Part shown: positions 44,345 through 56,048 of the stretch, one piece after another
Layout of the letters: every line of letters begins with the position of its first letter
Numbering within the stretch: position 1 is the stretch's first letter
Assembly (NCBI GenBank): GCA_036971715.1
Contig: JAVHJL010000003.1
Location: 3,658,001-3,722,000, forward strand
Source of the DNA: Arthrobotrys musiformis
Taxonomy: Eukaryota > Ascomycota > Orbiliomycetes > Orbiliales > Orbiliaceae
DNA length: 64,000 bases
Reading direction: 5' to 3'
Position numbers and translations under genes: made by a program
Notes under the pieces: generated by a model
What the model saw: the letters and a program-made list of their open reading frames with translations, nothing else
Database searches by the model: none
What the model was told of the DNA's origin: nothing

Positions 44345-46997
44345 CTAGACTGATGTGAGTGAGAAATATTCGGCGTGGTCATCAGGCCCTTCAGATGGTT
44401 GTGCCCGCGGCAAGATGTAGATATCTTTATAATCCTCATACACAGAGGGTTCTTCGTTTTCAGGAGGGTGTGAGGCTCGTCCTCCGTACACAACGGCCCT
44501 GAATTTCGGCTCCATTGTCTCTCGAGGAATCTCCTTCTCATCCGGCTAAGTTAAAGCAATATTAATTAGTAGGGTATTCATGTACCAGATGGTCACAAAG
44601 GGGTAGGTAGTAGTTTACTTACGCCCACTATCCTGCATTGAAGGTTTTTTTGTAGATAATCCGCAATCCCAGCAGGATCGAAGGTGTCTAAACCGTCGTT
44701 GGCGTATTTAAGCTTGTTGTAGAGGGGGATTGTTAGTGGGACCTGAGCGCAGGATAGAACCCCTGCTTCTGCATCCCGTTCGCAGGATTCACACTGCCTC
44801 CCAGTTCCAGGTCCAAATGGTGCGCTGAAGTTATAAACAGCGCCAGCTCCATTTGGTTGATCCTCGAATCCACGACTTTCATCTATATCCCCGAGGTAGA
44901 AGAAAATCACGTAAGGAGCACCTCCCCGGTAACCGAATCTAAATAAAATTGTTCGTTAGCATTGGGGTCAAACTTAGACCCAGTATTTATCACAGGAAAA
45001 CCGCAGGTAGAAATAAAAGTGTTTACCGCATCGGGAATAACGGGTTGACAGAAGATGCACTTACTTATCGTAGGTAACATTTATCACGTAGTCATTCTCC
45101 ATCCACTTCATCGGATCCTCCGGATCTTCGACACTTTGGGGCCGGACTGGGCCACTGCCTTCTGGAATCCCGGGAGGGTTCGCTTCATTTCGAAAGAATC
45201 TGCGAACAGCACCGTACTTACCGTTGATAAGCCTGTACATATCGGTCCTCCTTTTTTCAGATGGGTCATATTTGCTACCACCCGCGATAATACGCTCAGG
45301 CTTCTTATCTGGGACACTTTCCAGGTTTTCGTAAGTGTAATTCAAGGTTATCCATTGGCGGACATCATTCGAATCAAAGAATTCCCCTTCGTGGTTTTTG
45401 TGGAAAGGGGCTAGGGGGGAATCGCTCCTGCGATCGTCTTTGTCAAGCTTCGAATCTATAAACCAAATCCTGTCCTGATGGACAGTTTGCCAGATAGCGA
45501 AAACTCTATCAATGAAGCTATAGCAGCCGTTAGCACCAGACTATATGGGTGGCAAAATCCTTTTACTAGCAAGACCTCCAACAGGGTGAGGAAGCTACAC
45601 CAGGGATGTACGACTCACCAGTGATGATGCCAAAATATTGGGTCAAAGGCTGCGACGGGTACGTGGGCCATGTGGCCCGTGGGCCCGTTTGTGTAGAAAC
45701 TTCCCCCAATCATGTACTATGGTGTACCGAATTAGTGACCTTGATGACCTAAACCACGTACGGTTTCAGTTTTCTTACATGGAGAGAGTTATGAAACTGC
45801 TCTAGGGACATCCACTTTATGCTTTTATCTGGGTTTTTACTGTATCGCGTCGTTGCAAACGTCGCCCAAGAGCCGTTTTCCTTTATATCCTGGTCCGGAC
45901 TAGTAAGGCGGACAATGGCGTCTTTAATGGTACCGGCTTTGAAATTACCAACATGCAGTAGGTCTCCCGGATTGGGTAGCAGCTCGTTAACACGCAGAGT
46001 ATTAGCGTTCCCCTTTTTCCAGTCATCGGACTCCTTAAATGGATAGACGTGTCGACTCGTTCCCCTGCAAAGATTCGGCTACAGGATATTCGAATTGTGA
46101 ATCAAGTAGTTAGCCTTGGGCCAGGGCCACCGGCCACGCATTAAGTACACAGCGAAAGGCCGGTACTTCGAAGGTGGTGGGTTCCACTAACCGCTAAATA
46201 TCCGAATTCGTCCTTCGGATCCCCAATTTCCTCGAGCGCCCAATCTCCAAGGCTATCATCCCCCATCGTTTTCTCTTTATCGAATTTGTATTGCCACATT
46301 GGATTTCTCACCGGGTGCACCTCTCCGTTCGGGAATTCTATATGAACGTCCTGATCCGCAGCGATATTAGCCATCTTTGGGTTAAGGGCGTAATCCCAAT
46401 ATGGCAGCCGCCAAGTCCTGGCTGCTTCCCTATACTCGTCCTTTTGTTCAGGGAGAATATTGTTATCCTTCTCAATAATTTCGTCTACCATAATCTCATA
46501 GATTCGTTGCTAGTAAGTGCGAATACTTGTCAGTTGCAACCGCGCAAAGGGGGGAATATGAGCCAACATGTGATATTCTTACCTCATAAAGCGCCAAGTA
46601 GACGCGATGCCAGGTTAGAAAGGTCGAGACCGTATGGGCACAGTAATACGATTCCGGGTCGTGCGGACCCTCACCCTCTCGTGGGACACCATCCCAGGTA
46701 GGCTTACTGGGCTCCCCATGGATACCTAGACTCAAGTTTAGACCCCAATTACTGTTGCGTAGTAACATAATATTCTCTACATTATATTGATATATACTTA
46801 CCTGCAATGCTATAATAAGAAAGCTTGTCTGAAAACTTCATGCTCTGAAAGAAAGTCAGGGCTTTAATGAAGAGATAGACTTGCTTCTTCATTTTTTCGT
46901 CGCGGAACCATTCATCAATTTCCAGACGGGAGGGAATTGGCTGGCCAGGTTCGCGCGGAATACCGCGGATGACGTAGAAGCCGTCTTCGGAAGACAT
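44345..46997 (-). CDS. Tyrosinase (monophenol monooxygenase)
   Basis: Eight exons: 46997-46802, 46725-46583, 46509-46192, 46078-45779, 45716-45619, 45517-45065, 44938-44623 and 44545-44345. Every phase fits, 2025 nt, 674 aa. Copper site A ligands are His68 (IAGIHGEP), His96 (CAHTVSTF) and His105 (LTWHRVYLALYE). Copper site B is FHNSLH (His315, His319) and DPIFWHHHC (His within 349-351). The residue after HHC, usually Asn (HHCNVDR), is Phe here (HHHCFIDR). The type-3 copper centre oxidises monophenols and diphenols to o-quinones in melanin synthesis. There is no signal peptide, so a cytosolic pro-enzyme is likely. The C-terminal region (CESCERDAEAGVLSC and beyond) corresponds to the shielding domain of fungal tyrosinases that is cleaved on activation. 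Confidence 0.93.
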
Positions 46998-49331
46998 TTT
47001 GATGGATGCAAGTTTATAAAGGTGCGCGGCGAAATTCCGAAAATAGAATTATATATCTCTATCTCTGCACTCTAGAGGCCTGTATCTTGTAGATAGGGCC
47101 AGTGAAAAGCTTGGTGGTTTTGATTAGATAGCGAGGAGAGATATGTGATCTTGGAGGTCAGGATATGCCTCTATTTATAATGTTTTCCGGAATTCTGTAG
47201 CATTTATCTAATGAGTATTTCCCGTCAATAAGGCTCGCAGAAGACGTTCAAACGTAACAGGACCCGAGGACTTGAATAACCCGAATTCCGGTTCGAAAGT
47301 TGGTCCACTCCTATCTCTCCAAAGTTCCTTGTTGAAGTCCGGGTACAAGACCCCGCATTCATGCATATGCACACCTCACTCAATACTTGTCTCGCGAACT
47401 CGAGCTGGCCGAAGTAACCGACGTCGTGACCCCTTCCGCTTTGGAAAATTCTTTGCCCTCTAATCTACGTAAGCACCTCGAGCTCACGCATGTCGAATTT
47501 CCTTTTTGCCAGCCGGCCGTATCAAATTCTGCAAGCCACGATATTGCAATGCATCTGCGTGATGAATACGGTAAAAAGTGAGGGGCAATATTTGCAGTTT
47601 GTGAGAATCTCGCTCACTTGGAGGTCCTACTCACCGCATCGCTGATTTCACACCCACTGGCGGACTCCTCAATCTTTATTAGGGCTTTTACCCATTGTAT
47701 TGACTGACAGACATTTTATACTAATAGGCTTTAGTACAGAGCCAACTTGCTAGCCTCCAGTACAAACATTTGACGTCTTTCTTTTTACAGTATTCTTCCC
47801 ACCTAGAGGGTGGTGCTCCGCAGGCCTGAACGAACTCGTTCCATAATCCAACACTAAGCTCAACTTCCACCACCTGTTTAGCTTCGGAATAAATACATAG
47901 ATCCACAATTCCACTTCCATCTTATCTTCATGATCGCTCTAGCATTAGCCGCCGAGGCGGCCTCTATGATTATCTTATCTCCGCGACTCCGCTTCCTTAT
48001 CCCACATTTCCTTATTCCGCAGTGCGATCCGGATATCCAACCACTCAAATACTTCACAAAACGCCTTCAGGTATTCCGCAGTGCGCTATGTGCGTTCGGT
48101 TGACTGGTTATTCCGCAGCGCGCGGCCTTTAGGGGTCCAATCGATGCTATATGGAACCCGCAATGCGTTGATAGGCTTGCTTGTGCAGTTATCTCGGCCC
48201 ATCGGACTTAAATCTATATATCGGCGGCGGGCCCATCGGCTGCGATTTTCGGGTAGTCTTTGCAAATTTGACATACGTGGAGACATATTATCAATTAGGT
48301 ATCCATACTCGTACATATATGCTGGGAACGAGACTACATATATGTATACTCCCTCGAGCATAAGCTGCCGGGATTTGGGGCCCTACAATTGATGTCCTCT
48401 CAACCGACAAGGTAGAACTTAGGAAATCGTAGCTAGCTAGTTGTCTCGGCGCCAGAAACTGTATAGTATACTGTTACCGATCGCCCAAAATTACATTCCA
48501 TATTACCGCGATTCTGAGCCGGCCCCCAACCCTCATCTATGCCCTTCCTTTCCTCGCTAGTTTCGTACTCGGGTACTCATCTCTCTCCCTTCTTTCCTCT
48601 TCCCCTTCCCCCTCAAACTTCTCCCTCCCTTTCTCCCCTTACCCTAAACCCACCCCTGAGATCCTTCCCGAATTCGCCCTTTAGATTCTCTGGTAACTGG
48701 CAGACTTACGGGTCGAGATAACGCAAGTCGATTTACAAATGTATAGCACTATTCCAGTTGGACTAAGCACGCGAAGTCTGCTACATGCACACAGGCCTTC
48801 AAAACACCCCCAAGCCGACGAATTCTCTCCTCCTCCTCCTTCCTCCTCCTTCCTCCTCTTCTTCTTCGAGAACACCCCGTCAACCACATCTTCCCCCCAC
48901 CAAAAATAAATAAAGGTATAATAATAAGAATGTCTTGAATTTCACCATAATAAACATAAAACGCCACACTCCATGCCCAAAATACCACATAAACACATCG
49001 CATAACCCCCCATAACACCACAACCGTATACCACACCACCACCAAACAACCACAGCAGATAAAAAGCAGAATAAAAAACACACGAGCTGTCTTTACAAGC
49101 GAAATAATTGGCCCATAGCTCAATCAACATCCACGAAGCATTCGAAAACACCACAAGCAACGGGTACAGCACCCATCACTAAAAATCCACCAGAAAAAAA
49201 CAACCGTAGGAAAAAAAAGACAAATAAAAGAAGCATCAGATAAACCACCCCATAAACGCCTCCATAACAAAACCCCTCAAATAAAAATAGTAAAACAGAA
49301 AAAAAAGTAGGTCAAGCGATAAACAACCCCT
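46998..49331. other. Intergenic stretch with short repeats
   Basis: About 2.3 kb without a recognised gene. It holds three copies of TATTCCGCAG[TC]GCG at 48013-48026, 48072-48085 and 48109-48122, the inverted copy of the GGCGCC word at 48443-48459, and a pyrimidine-rich stretch at 48540-48680. Small open frames near 47721-47906 (minus) and 48081-48392 (plus) lack motifs. Confidence 0.4.
48013..48122. repeat. Three short direct repeats of TATTCCGCAGTGCG type
   Basis: A 14-base unit occurs exactly at 48013-48026 and 48072-48085, and with one mismatch at 48109-48122. Spacing is irregular (59 and 37 bases), so it is not a tandem or CRISPR array. Confidence 0.7.
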
Positions 49332-51985
49332 CTACCACCCAACCGGCCCAAAGTCGCAGCAATAAACCGTATCATCCTGATCAAAAACAATAAACCTCTC
49401 CCCGTTCTTCAACTTAAACGGCGACATCCTCCCACCAATCCACCACTCCCTCCTCTCGTGCATCTTGCTCTCGTCAACCTTTGCCGCCTTCTTCGCCGTT
49501 TTCCTACCTCTCTTCTTCGGCGCAGCAGGGCCAGTATAGTAGACCCCTCCCATACGCCATTCAGCTTGGGAGCTAGATTCCTCAGCTGGCTCCTGGATGG
49601 CATTCGGTTGCAGCTTTGCCAAGGGAGGCAGCGTAATCGCCGCTTTCGTAGATAACACATAATCCCTTCGCGGCGTCTCAAGAAACATCTTCCCACGAGG
49701 CGTGATCCCCGTGCCGTCTTCGGCGGTATGCGGATTACCTAAGATACCGGCGTTAAACCCAATTGCAACACTAATCTGAGCGGCTATCGAGGCTCCGTTG
49801 TTACCTCCGTTTAACTGACTGATTTGTGCCAGTATGGCACTCGCGTTATTCAACGGCGGCATCGGGATTTGAGGCGTAAGCGGCGACGATCCGGGGCCGG
49901 CCCAATTCCATTTCTCGTTAGGATTGGAAATTCGCGACCTCCATTCCGCCGCCCACAGATCCTGCGGGATATCCTGCATCAACTCGTCCATGCTGATGAA
50001 CTTGACAATCTCCGGTCTCCATTCTCCTGACATCGGCTGCGACGGGTTTCGCGTCGTCAAAACCTGCGTCTGCAACTTGTGGTTGAAACTTGTGCGACTA
50101 ACAAAGTTGTTCTTAGTTGGAACGTGGTAGCTTTTGATGAAAACAGGCTTGAACCCGTCGTTGGCGTCCAGCTCGATAACGTTAAAGTCAGCGCCGTTGC
50201 ACTCTTCGGTCAAATAAAGGCGGCTGCCGCCGTCGTTAAACTCAAGGTCGAATCGCGACCCGACAATGCTATATTGGAGCCAGGGCAGTTCGACCTTTTC
50301 GACGAAAGTTCGAGTTTGTGCATTGCAGACCCAGAGGTTACGGTGAAGACTCAGGACGATAAGTCTTCCGTCCGGGCTGATGATAGTATGCTCCGGTTGA
50401 GGGTACTGATGGTTGACCAACTCATCCCCGATCTCTTTCATCTCCTTATGATCAATAGTAGCACCAGTTTTGCAGTCGCGAACCGTGAGGAAGATTCTAT
50501 GTTCACCATTGTTGTGCTGAACAAAGGGGTGGCGGCGATCAGGGCTCGTAAAGGAGTAAGCTTTGTCCTCATGGATCAAGTAAGAGGGTGAGCCATATTG
50601 GTAACGTGGGCGAAGGTAAAGACCGTGCGATGGCGGGAAAGCAAGGCGAAAGTCCTCCAAATTAATGTTCCAATCTGCGTATCCGGTGATGATGTTGATG
50701 CATGCGAGCCTGTTACCATTCAATTTAGTATCCAATAGAGATAAATTTGTAGATGAGAGAGAGGCTATACTTATTACGACTGGTCGTTTGCGGCAAGAAC
50801 CTGTGATTCCACCGATCATGCGCAGCCCCGGTTTCATCGCATTGGAAATAATCGAGGATAATATGCGTCGATCCATACGGAACCAAGAAATTGACCTTGA
50901 TCTTAGTTCGGCGATTCTTGAGGGTATCACGTAGTGACCAACGGATAATAATCGCCTCGGGGGCCTTCTCCTTCTTTGAGGAGGAGCGCTTCGGTCGCTC
51001 GGCGGATGCTTTTCGCTGCTCGTCCGCGATGACGCCGTGAAGAAATTTATTTTTGGAGAAAGCCCTAGGGTTGCCGGCGAGTGCGACAAGGGAATCTTTA
51101 CGTTCGTTGACGTCCCAGGCGCTGAGGTGTTGGACGTTGAGGTTGGTGCTGTCATCGATCCAGACGAGTCTGTCGCCGACAAGCTCCCAGAGTTGAGCGT
51201 TGGTGAATTTCTTAACGGATGTAGGGGCACCAGCGGTGCGTGCATCGTCGAGGAAGGCTGTATAATAGATATATGAAATAAGCAAATAATCCCATAAAAG
51301 CGAGCACGCTCCCTCTCCAACTATAAACCCACCACCCGCAACCAACCTATCTCTTAAACCAAATGCTACTGTGTCTGCCACCAACCGACCAAAAGATAAA
51401 TATATAAAACGGAAAGAAGAAAAACCTACCATTCTTCCTGAACGCAAACTCCGGCCACCCCAACTTCCCTTCCTTCTTCAACTTCTCCGTCACCTCCCTG
51501 CCAGCATACGCCCTCTCCACAACCGCCTGAGTAACCACATACTCCACATTCCCTTTCCAAAACTTACTAACCCTCCTAAGCCCCACAATACTCTTATTCG
51601 GCAACAAGAAAATGATCATACGGACGACATTATCCGGCAAAACCTCGAAGGGGTCCTTACGGGACGGATCGATAGTTGAGGCCGCATGACGGGTGATACG
51701 GCGGGTCTCATCCGAGGTATTCCCCAGCGACAAACGCTTAGCCGAAGAGAAAGGCGAAACGAGGAAATCCGGCAGACCAAGATCCAGGAGCGGGGACGGA
51801 CCCGATGGTTTGGGAGTGGAAGTTGAAGTGGAAGTGGAAGTGTTGGGTGTGGTGGAGAGAAGAGTGTTGGTGTTGTTGGAATTGCAGCTGCCTCGTGCTT
51901 GTCCGTCATCATCCTCCTCCGATGGAGAACGGGCACGCTTGAGGTTCTTAACCGGAGTAGTAACGACGTCCATCTTTGACTCCAT
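49332..51985 (-). CDS. F-box protein with a propeller-like C-terminal part
   Basis: Three exons: 51985-51430, 51257-50771 and 50709-49332, 806 aa. The introns are 172 bp (GTAGGT..ATACAG) and 61 bp (GTATAG..TAACAG). The N terminus is Ser/Thr/Pro-rich with a basic patch (KNLKRARSP). The F-box lies at about residues 112-155 (DPFEVLPDNVVRMIIFLLPN then KSIVGLRRVSKFWKGN). After a basic Ser/Lys stretch (KRSSSKKEKAP), segments like HTIISPDGRLIVLSLHRNLW and SRFDLEFNDGGSRLYLTEE look like beta-propeller blades. The tail has a basic AT-hook-like PKKRGRKTAKKAA. A nuclear SCF adaptor is possible, but the substrate is unknown. A start at the second ATG (51973) is an alternative. Confidence 0.7.
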
Positions 51986-53958
51986 GGCTTTCTATATCAC
52001 TGGCCAGCAAAAAAACACAAAAAAAAAAGACAGAACGGGACAAAGTAAGGAAATGAAGAGAACCAGCAGATTTCGACAACCGCCGGAGGGGAGTAAAAGG
52101 TTCGGCGGTGGAAGGTTAGGTTGCGTGGATGGAGCGCTTTTAGGATAAGGTTGATTGTCTTATGAGATGCGAAGCGCCAAAAAAAGGCTGGGGAAACGCA
52201 ACGAAACGGAAAGGCGTATTGCAGGCGAAACAGGGTAGCAGACGGGAATAGCGCCCGACGAGAGGCCGCCGGTAGTTCTTCACCCGGATGACTGTTGATC
52301 GATTGATTGGTGAAGGGGTTGGGAGACCAGGTTGATAGAGGCGATGATATGATATGATGAAGGGTGGTGATGGTGGGTGGTGGTTGATGGACAGGTGATG
52401 AGTGATGATGGGAGATGGATGAATGGAGGGATGACGACCCAAACCAAGGTCAACCCCAATGAGGTCTTTTCTATCAAAACGCTATTCAGCAGGTGACAGC
52501 CCCCACCAGAATAAAATATCCTAAACTTCGTGTATATCTATCCAGTAAGCACCACTATCAAATAGGTAGATACTTGGATAACAGAAGTAAGGTGAAGGGG
52601 AGACTAAGTAGTTGAGCACTTGGTCCAGGGCGGGCGGGCTATATATAGCGAAACGATGCTTGTCAGGCAAAATGCCGTTCCAGGCTAGATCCCATACCAC
52701 TTCCCCCAAAATTGCCCGAACAGGAAATCCATGCGACCACAGAACACCGGAAACACCACGGAAGAAATGTCTGCGGGTAAATATCCCTCTCGTATTCACT
52801 ATCTACCCTCAAATATATATATCTTCGCACTGTCAGGCACTATATATACACATATATACCCAAGGATCCAAACACCAGGCACGCTCGACCTCCAGATCCT
52901 CAAAAAGCGTGAAAGTCCCCAGAATAATTAATAATCCTGCCAAACTCCGTTAGCCCATCCTGTCAAGCGCCCTGCGCTGCAAATGCACGACAGTTGCGCG
53001 CGTGCGTGTGCTGCGGTGGCCGGCGGACCCACATTTCCCTCCCTTGCGTCACATGCCTTCGCAAACAAGGAAGCCAAGCATAAGGGGTCCCATGAAACAC
53101 TCCCACACTTTCCCATCTCCGGATCCACCATCCCTGTCTCATGCCAAGTTGATCCTTGGCATGACTGATGCACCATTCTCATGTGACTCCGCGAAAGTCT
53201 TGTCGCGCGGGGTATAAATTCGTCACGTCTTCCCGGCTCTCGTTTGTTTGGAGGGGTAAATTTTGTTTTCGTCCTCGTGTTCCGGGGTAACCACCCCCAA
53301 AAAAAGATCTTGGCACACTCTTTCAACCCGACAAAAATCGATAAAACCACGGAAATCTCAATTTTAATGACAAGAACAAAAGGAGATAATTGAGGAATAG
53401 AATAACCATTCTCGATATTTACACCATTTTGAATTTTGAGCCGGGAAAAAAAAAAAATTTGAACGGTATTACAAGCGACATACGGGCATGACGTGCGTCA
53501 GTCAGTACTAAAATAAATTCGAATCAAGCACATGAGTAATGAAGTGAAAAAAAACGAAACGAAGAGGGGGAATCATAGGGTCCAGAAGATGCAGATGCAG
53601 TTAAAACAGTGAAAATGAAGAGGTGGTGGTGGTGGTGGTGCAAACGGACCCGACAAGAACCAGGTCGTTGGGATATAAGAGTAGGAGGGCATAATGAGTA
53701 AGGGCATAAAACGAAATCGAAAGGAGGGCACCGAGGGGGAACACCAAGGCGAAAAGGTAGTAGGCGGAATTCAAGAGAGTCTATTCAGAAAGGGGGAGGT
53801 TTTGATGAGGCCTGATGTTGAAGAAAGAAGAGGGTGAGAAAAACAATTCATCCATCGGTCCATCGAATAAATAAGACAAGAACAAGAGCAAGAGCAAGAG
53901 CACCGTCGACCGTTCCATAAAATCGTATCGTCAAAGAATAAAAAGCCGGTCATCTGAT
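51986..53958. other. Intergenic stretch
   Basis: About 2 kb. It holds the upstream region of the F-box gene (minus strand) at the left, with runs of GATGATATGATATGATG around 52340-52360, and the purine-rich 3' region of the FHA gene at the right (53390-53950, including GGTGGT repeats near 53620-53640). No gene recognised. Confidence 0.4.
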
Positions 53959-56048
53959 TTAAACCTTTGGTTTCTTCCAAAAGTATTGCTACACATTCAT
54001 CAATATCGAGTCAGTGGTCGGACACAAACACAGTCGGTAAGAAGAAAGGGGGATGGAGAACATACCTTGTGAGTTTTTCTACACGACCTCAAACTCGGCT
54101 TGTTGAGGGAATAGACGATCGACTTGCGGTCCAGATCGAAGTCCATGTCCGCGATATAGTAATATTCGGGCTCCAAGGGCTTCCCGCTCGCATCCTTCCC
54201 CTCACGCTTGATCTCTCCGACGCATGGGGAACTACCCAAGAGGGCCTGGATAAACTCAACAGGGACCTTCTCCCGAACGGCGGGAGGGAGAGACTTGACA
54301 AGGTTGGAGAGGGGAGTGGAAGCGAGGCGGGAGAAAGCAATCTGGTTGGACAGATGCTTCATGATGGAGATCTTGGACTTCGGGGTGAGTGGGTCCTGGG
54401 AGACGGACTCGTCGAGTTTGTGCTTAAGCTTATAAGCAGCCTTTCGCGAGCCCGCCGTGTTCTTGGGCTTGGTGGGAGTGGTATGGGCGACGGATTCGTT
54501 GACGTTCTCGGCGTCCTCGTCGTCATCCTCCTCCTCATCCTCGCCCAGCCCCTCCTGGTTCTCCTCCTCATCATCCTCTTCCTCGTCATCGTCGAGTTCG
54601 ACCTCCGTGTTGAGAGCCTCCGGCTTCTCAGACTCCCGGAGGACGAGCCCGCAGTCTTCCCCCTCATCCTCGACGGGAGAGATTGGGGCGAGAGGGACAT
54701 CGTCCTCATCATTGTCCTCGTCCTCGTACAACGTGAAATTAGGTTGCGAGGCACCCGTCGACAGAATGGCGAACGGGAGAGGCGAGACGGGCATCAAGCG
54801 TTGCCTCTTCGGTTGTGGGCAGGGAGAGTCCGGATTGCTATTCCAGGGCTCGCGGGACAACCGAAGGGGGGCAGGCTCGGTGAGAGCGTTGGCATCGATA
54901 GACCCATTTCTGGGTTTAGGGATCTTCAACTTGGGAACCGGCTCGTGGGTGAACTTGCCAAAGAATTCGACTCCCTCGGTCGGAAACGGTCGGCCATTTC
55001 TGGCCTTGGTTTCGACGGAGAGGTCATACTCGGCAGGGTAGGGAAAAGTGTTGGAAGGGATGACCACGGGACTGATGACAGGAGAAAGAGGAGAGGAAGC
55101 CATGAGATCGTCGACGGGACAGCGAATGACGACGCGAGTGTTGTCGGTCTCGATCATGATGTCGTCTCCAGACTCGGACCAGAAGACATCCCCATAACGG
55201 AGTTCCCAAGTGTCACCACGACAGTGAACCTTACCTCCATTGTAGCCAACACAATGGACCTCGACCGACTTTCGAAGAGCGTGAGAGAGGTAGGTGACCT
55301 TGAAGTGGACACGAGAGACGGTGTGTGACTTGGACATAAGGTAAGTGCACTTGTTGACAGAACGACCAAAGGTAACTGGTTGGCAGTTCTTTGGAAGTGT
55401 TACGGTCGGGACGGAGACCAGAGGAGCACGGAGTTCCGAGAAGGCAGAGTTGGTCCTATTCAAACCCTGGCGACCGGAGACAGGAGCGGGAGCGGCAGAG
55501 GTAGAGGCCTTATTGGGAGCAGGAGAAGTCGGAATACCAATATCAGAGGTTGGGACGGGAGTAGGATAGTGGTTAGCAGCACTTTGGGCGAGAATAGCAG
55601 CAGCGGCACTGGCAACAACAGCAGAGGGAGAAGAAGGAAGAACAGGTTCCTCATCCGAGATAAGATCAGGTTTCGCCGGTCGGACCTGACGAGGAGGCGA
55701 GGCCTGAAAGTCAATAGCAGGGAGAAGGGACGGCATCCTCTTGAGAATACGGGGTGGAGTGGCAGGAAAAGGTGAGAGTCGACCATTTTCGTTGTAGAGG
55801 CCTGGAGCCGCAATTTCGGAACCGGAAACACTATTAGTCCTCCTCAGAGATCGCAGAGCCCGCCTTTTCGAAGGCCTTTCGGATGGAGAATCGGGATCGA
55901 TGGACGATGATGCCGATGCAGTTCTCTTGAGGGATCTTTTTCTGGAAAGGAAGGGGATTGGGGGTGAAGAGGGAGGAACTGCAGAGTGTTGTCGGAGTTG
56001 TCCACGCGTGGCCAGGGCCGGCGAGGAGGTGAACGGCGGAGTAGCCAT
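53959..56048 (-). CDS. FHA-domain nuclear protein (Tos4/Plm2-like)
   Basis: Exon 1 is 56048-54066 and exon 2 is 53988-53959, 670 aa. The 77-bp intron has donor GTATGT. The last exon is only ten codons, joining THK to QYFWKKPKV. Residues 222-300 form a forkhead-associated domain: VTFGRS, SHTVSRVHFKVTYL and a GYNGGKVH turn, which would bind phospho-threonine. A Ser/Pro-rich basic N terminus, a very acidic tract (about residues 480-530) and a conserved C-terminal block (LDRKSIVYSLNKPSLRSCRK) follow. The layout resembles the yeast Tos4/Plm2 chromatin-associated FHA proteins involved in G1/S and DNA-damage expression. Subfamily assignment is inference. The strand opposite contains a very long open frame that is only a composition shadow. 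Confidence 0.8.

Noticed and set aside
48013..48122. CRISPR-like array
   Set aside because: Only three short copies with unequal spacing, in a eukaryotic context.
54457..55041. Ser-rich plus-strand frame resembling a low-complexity secreted protein
   Set aside because: It is the antisense of the acidic tract of the FHA protein and has no signal peptide.
53967..55328. Very long plus-strand open frame (453 codons) opposite the FHA gene
   Set aside because: Its sequence is Leu/Arg/Asp repeats generated by the complementary Ser/Glu/Asp-rich codons. The minus strand encodes a recognisable FHA domain and conserved C terminus.
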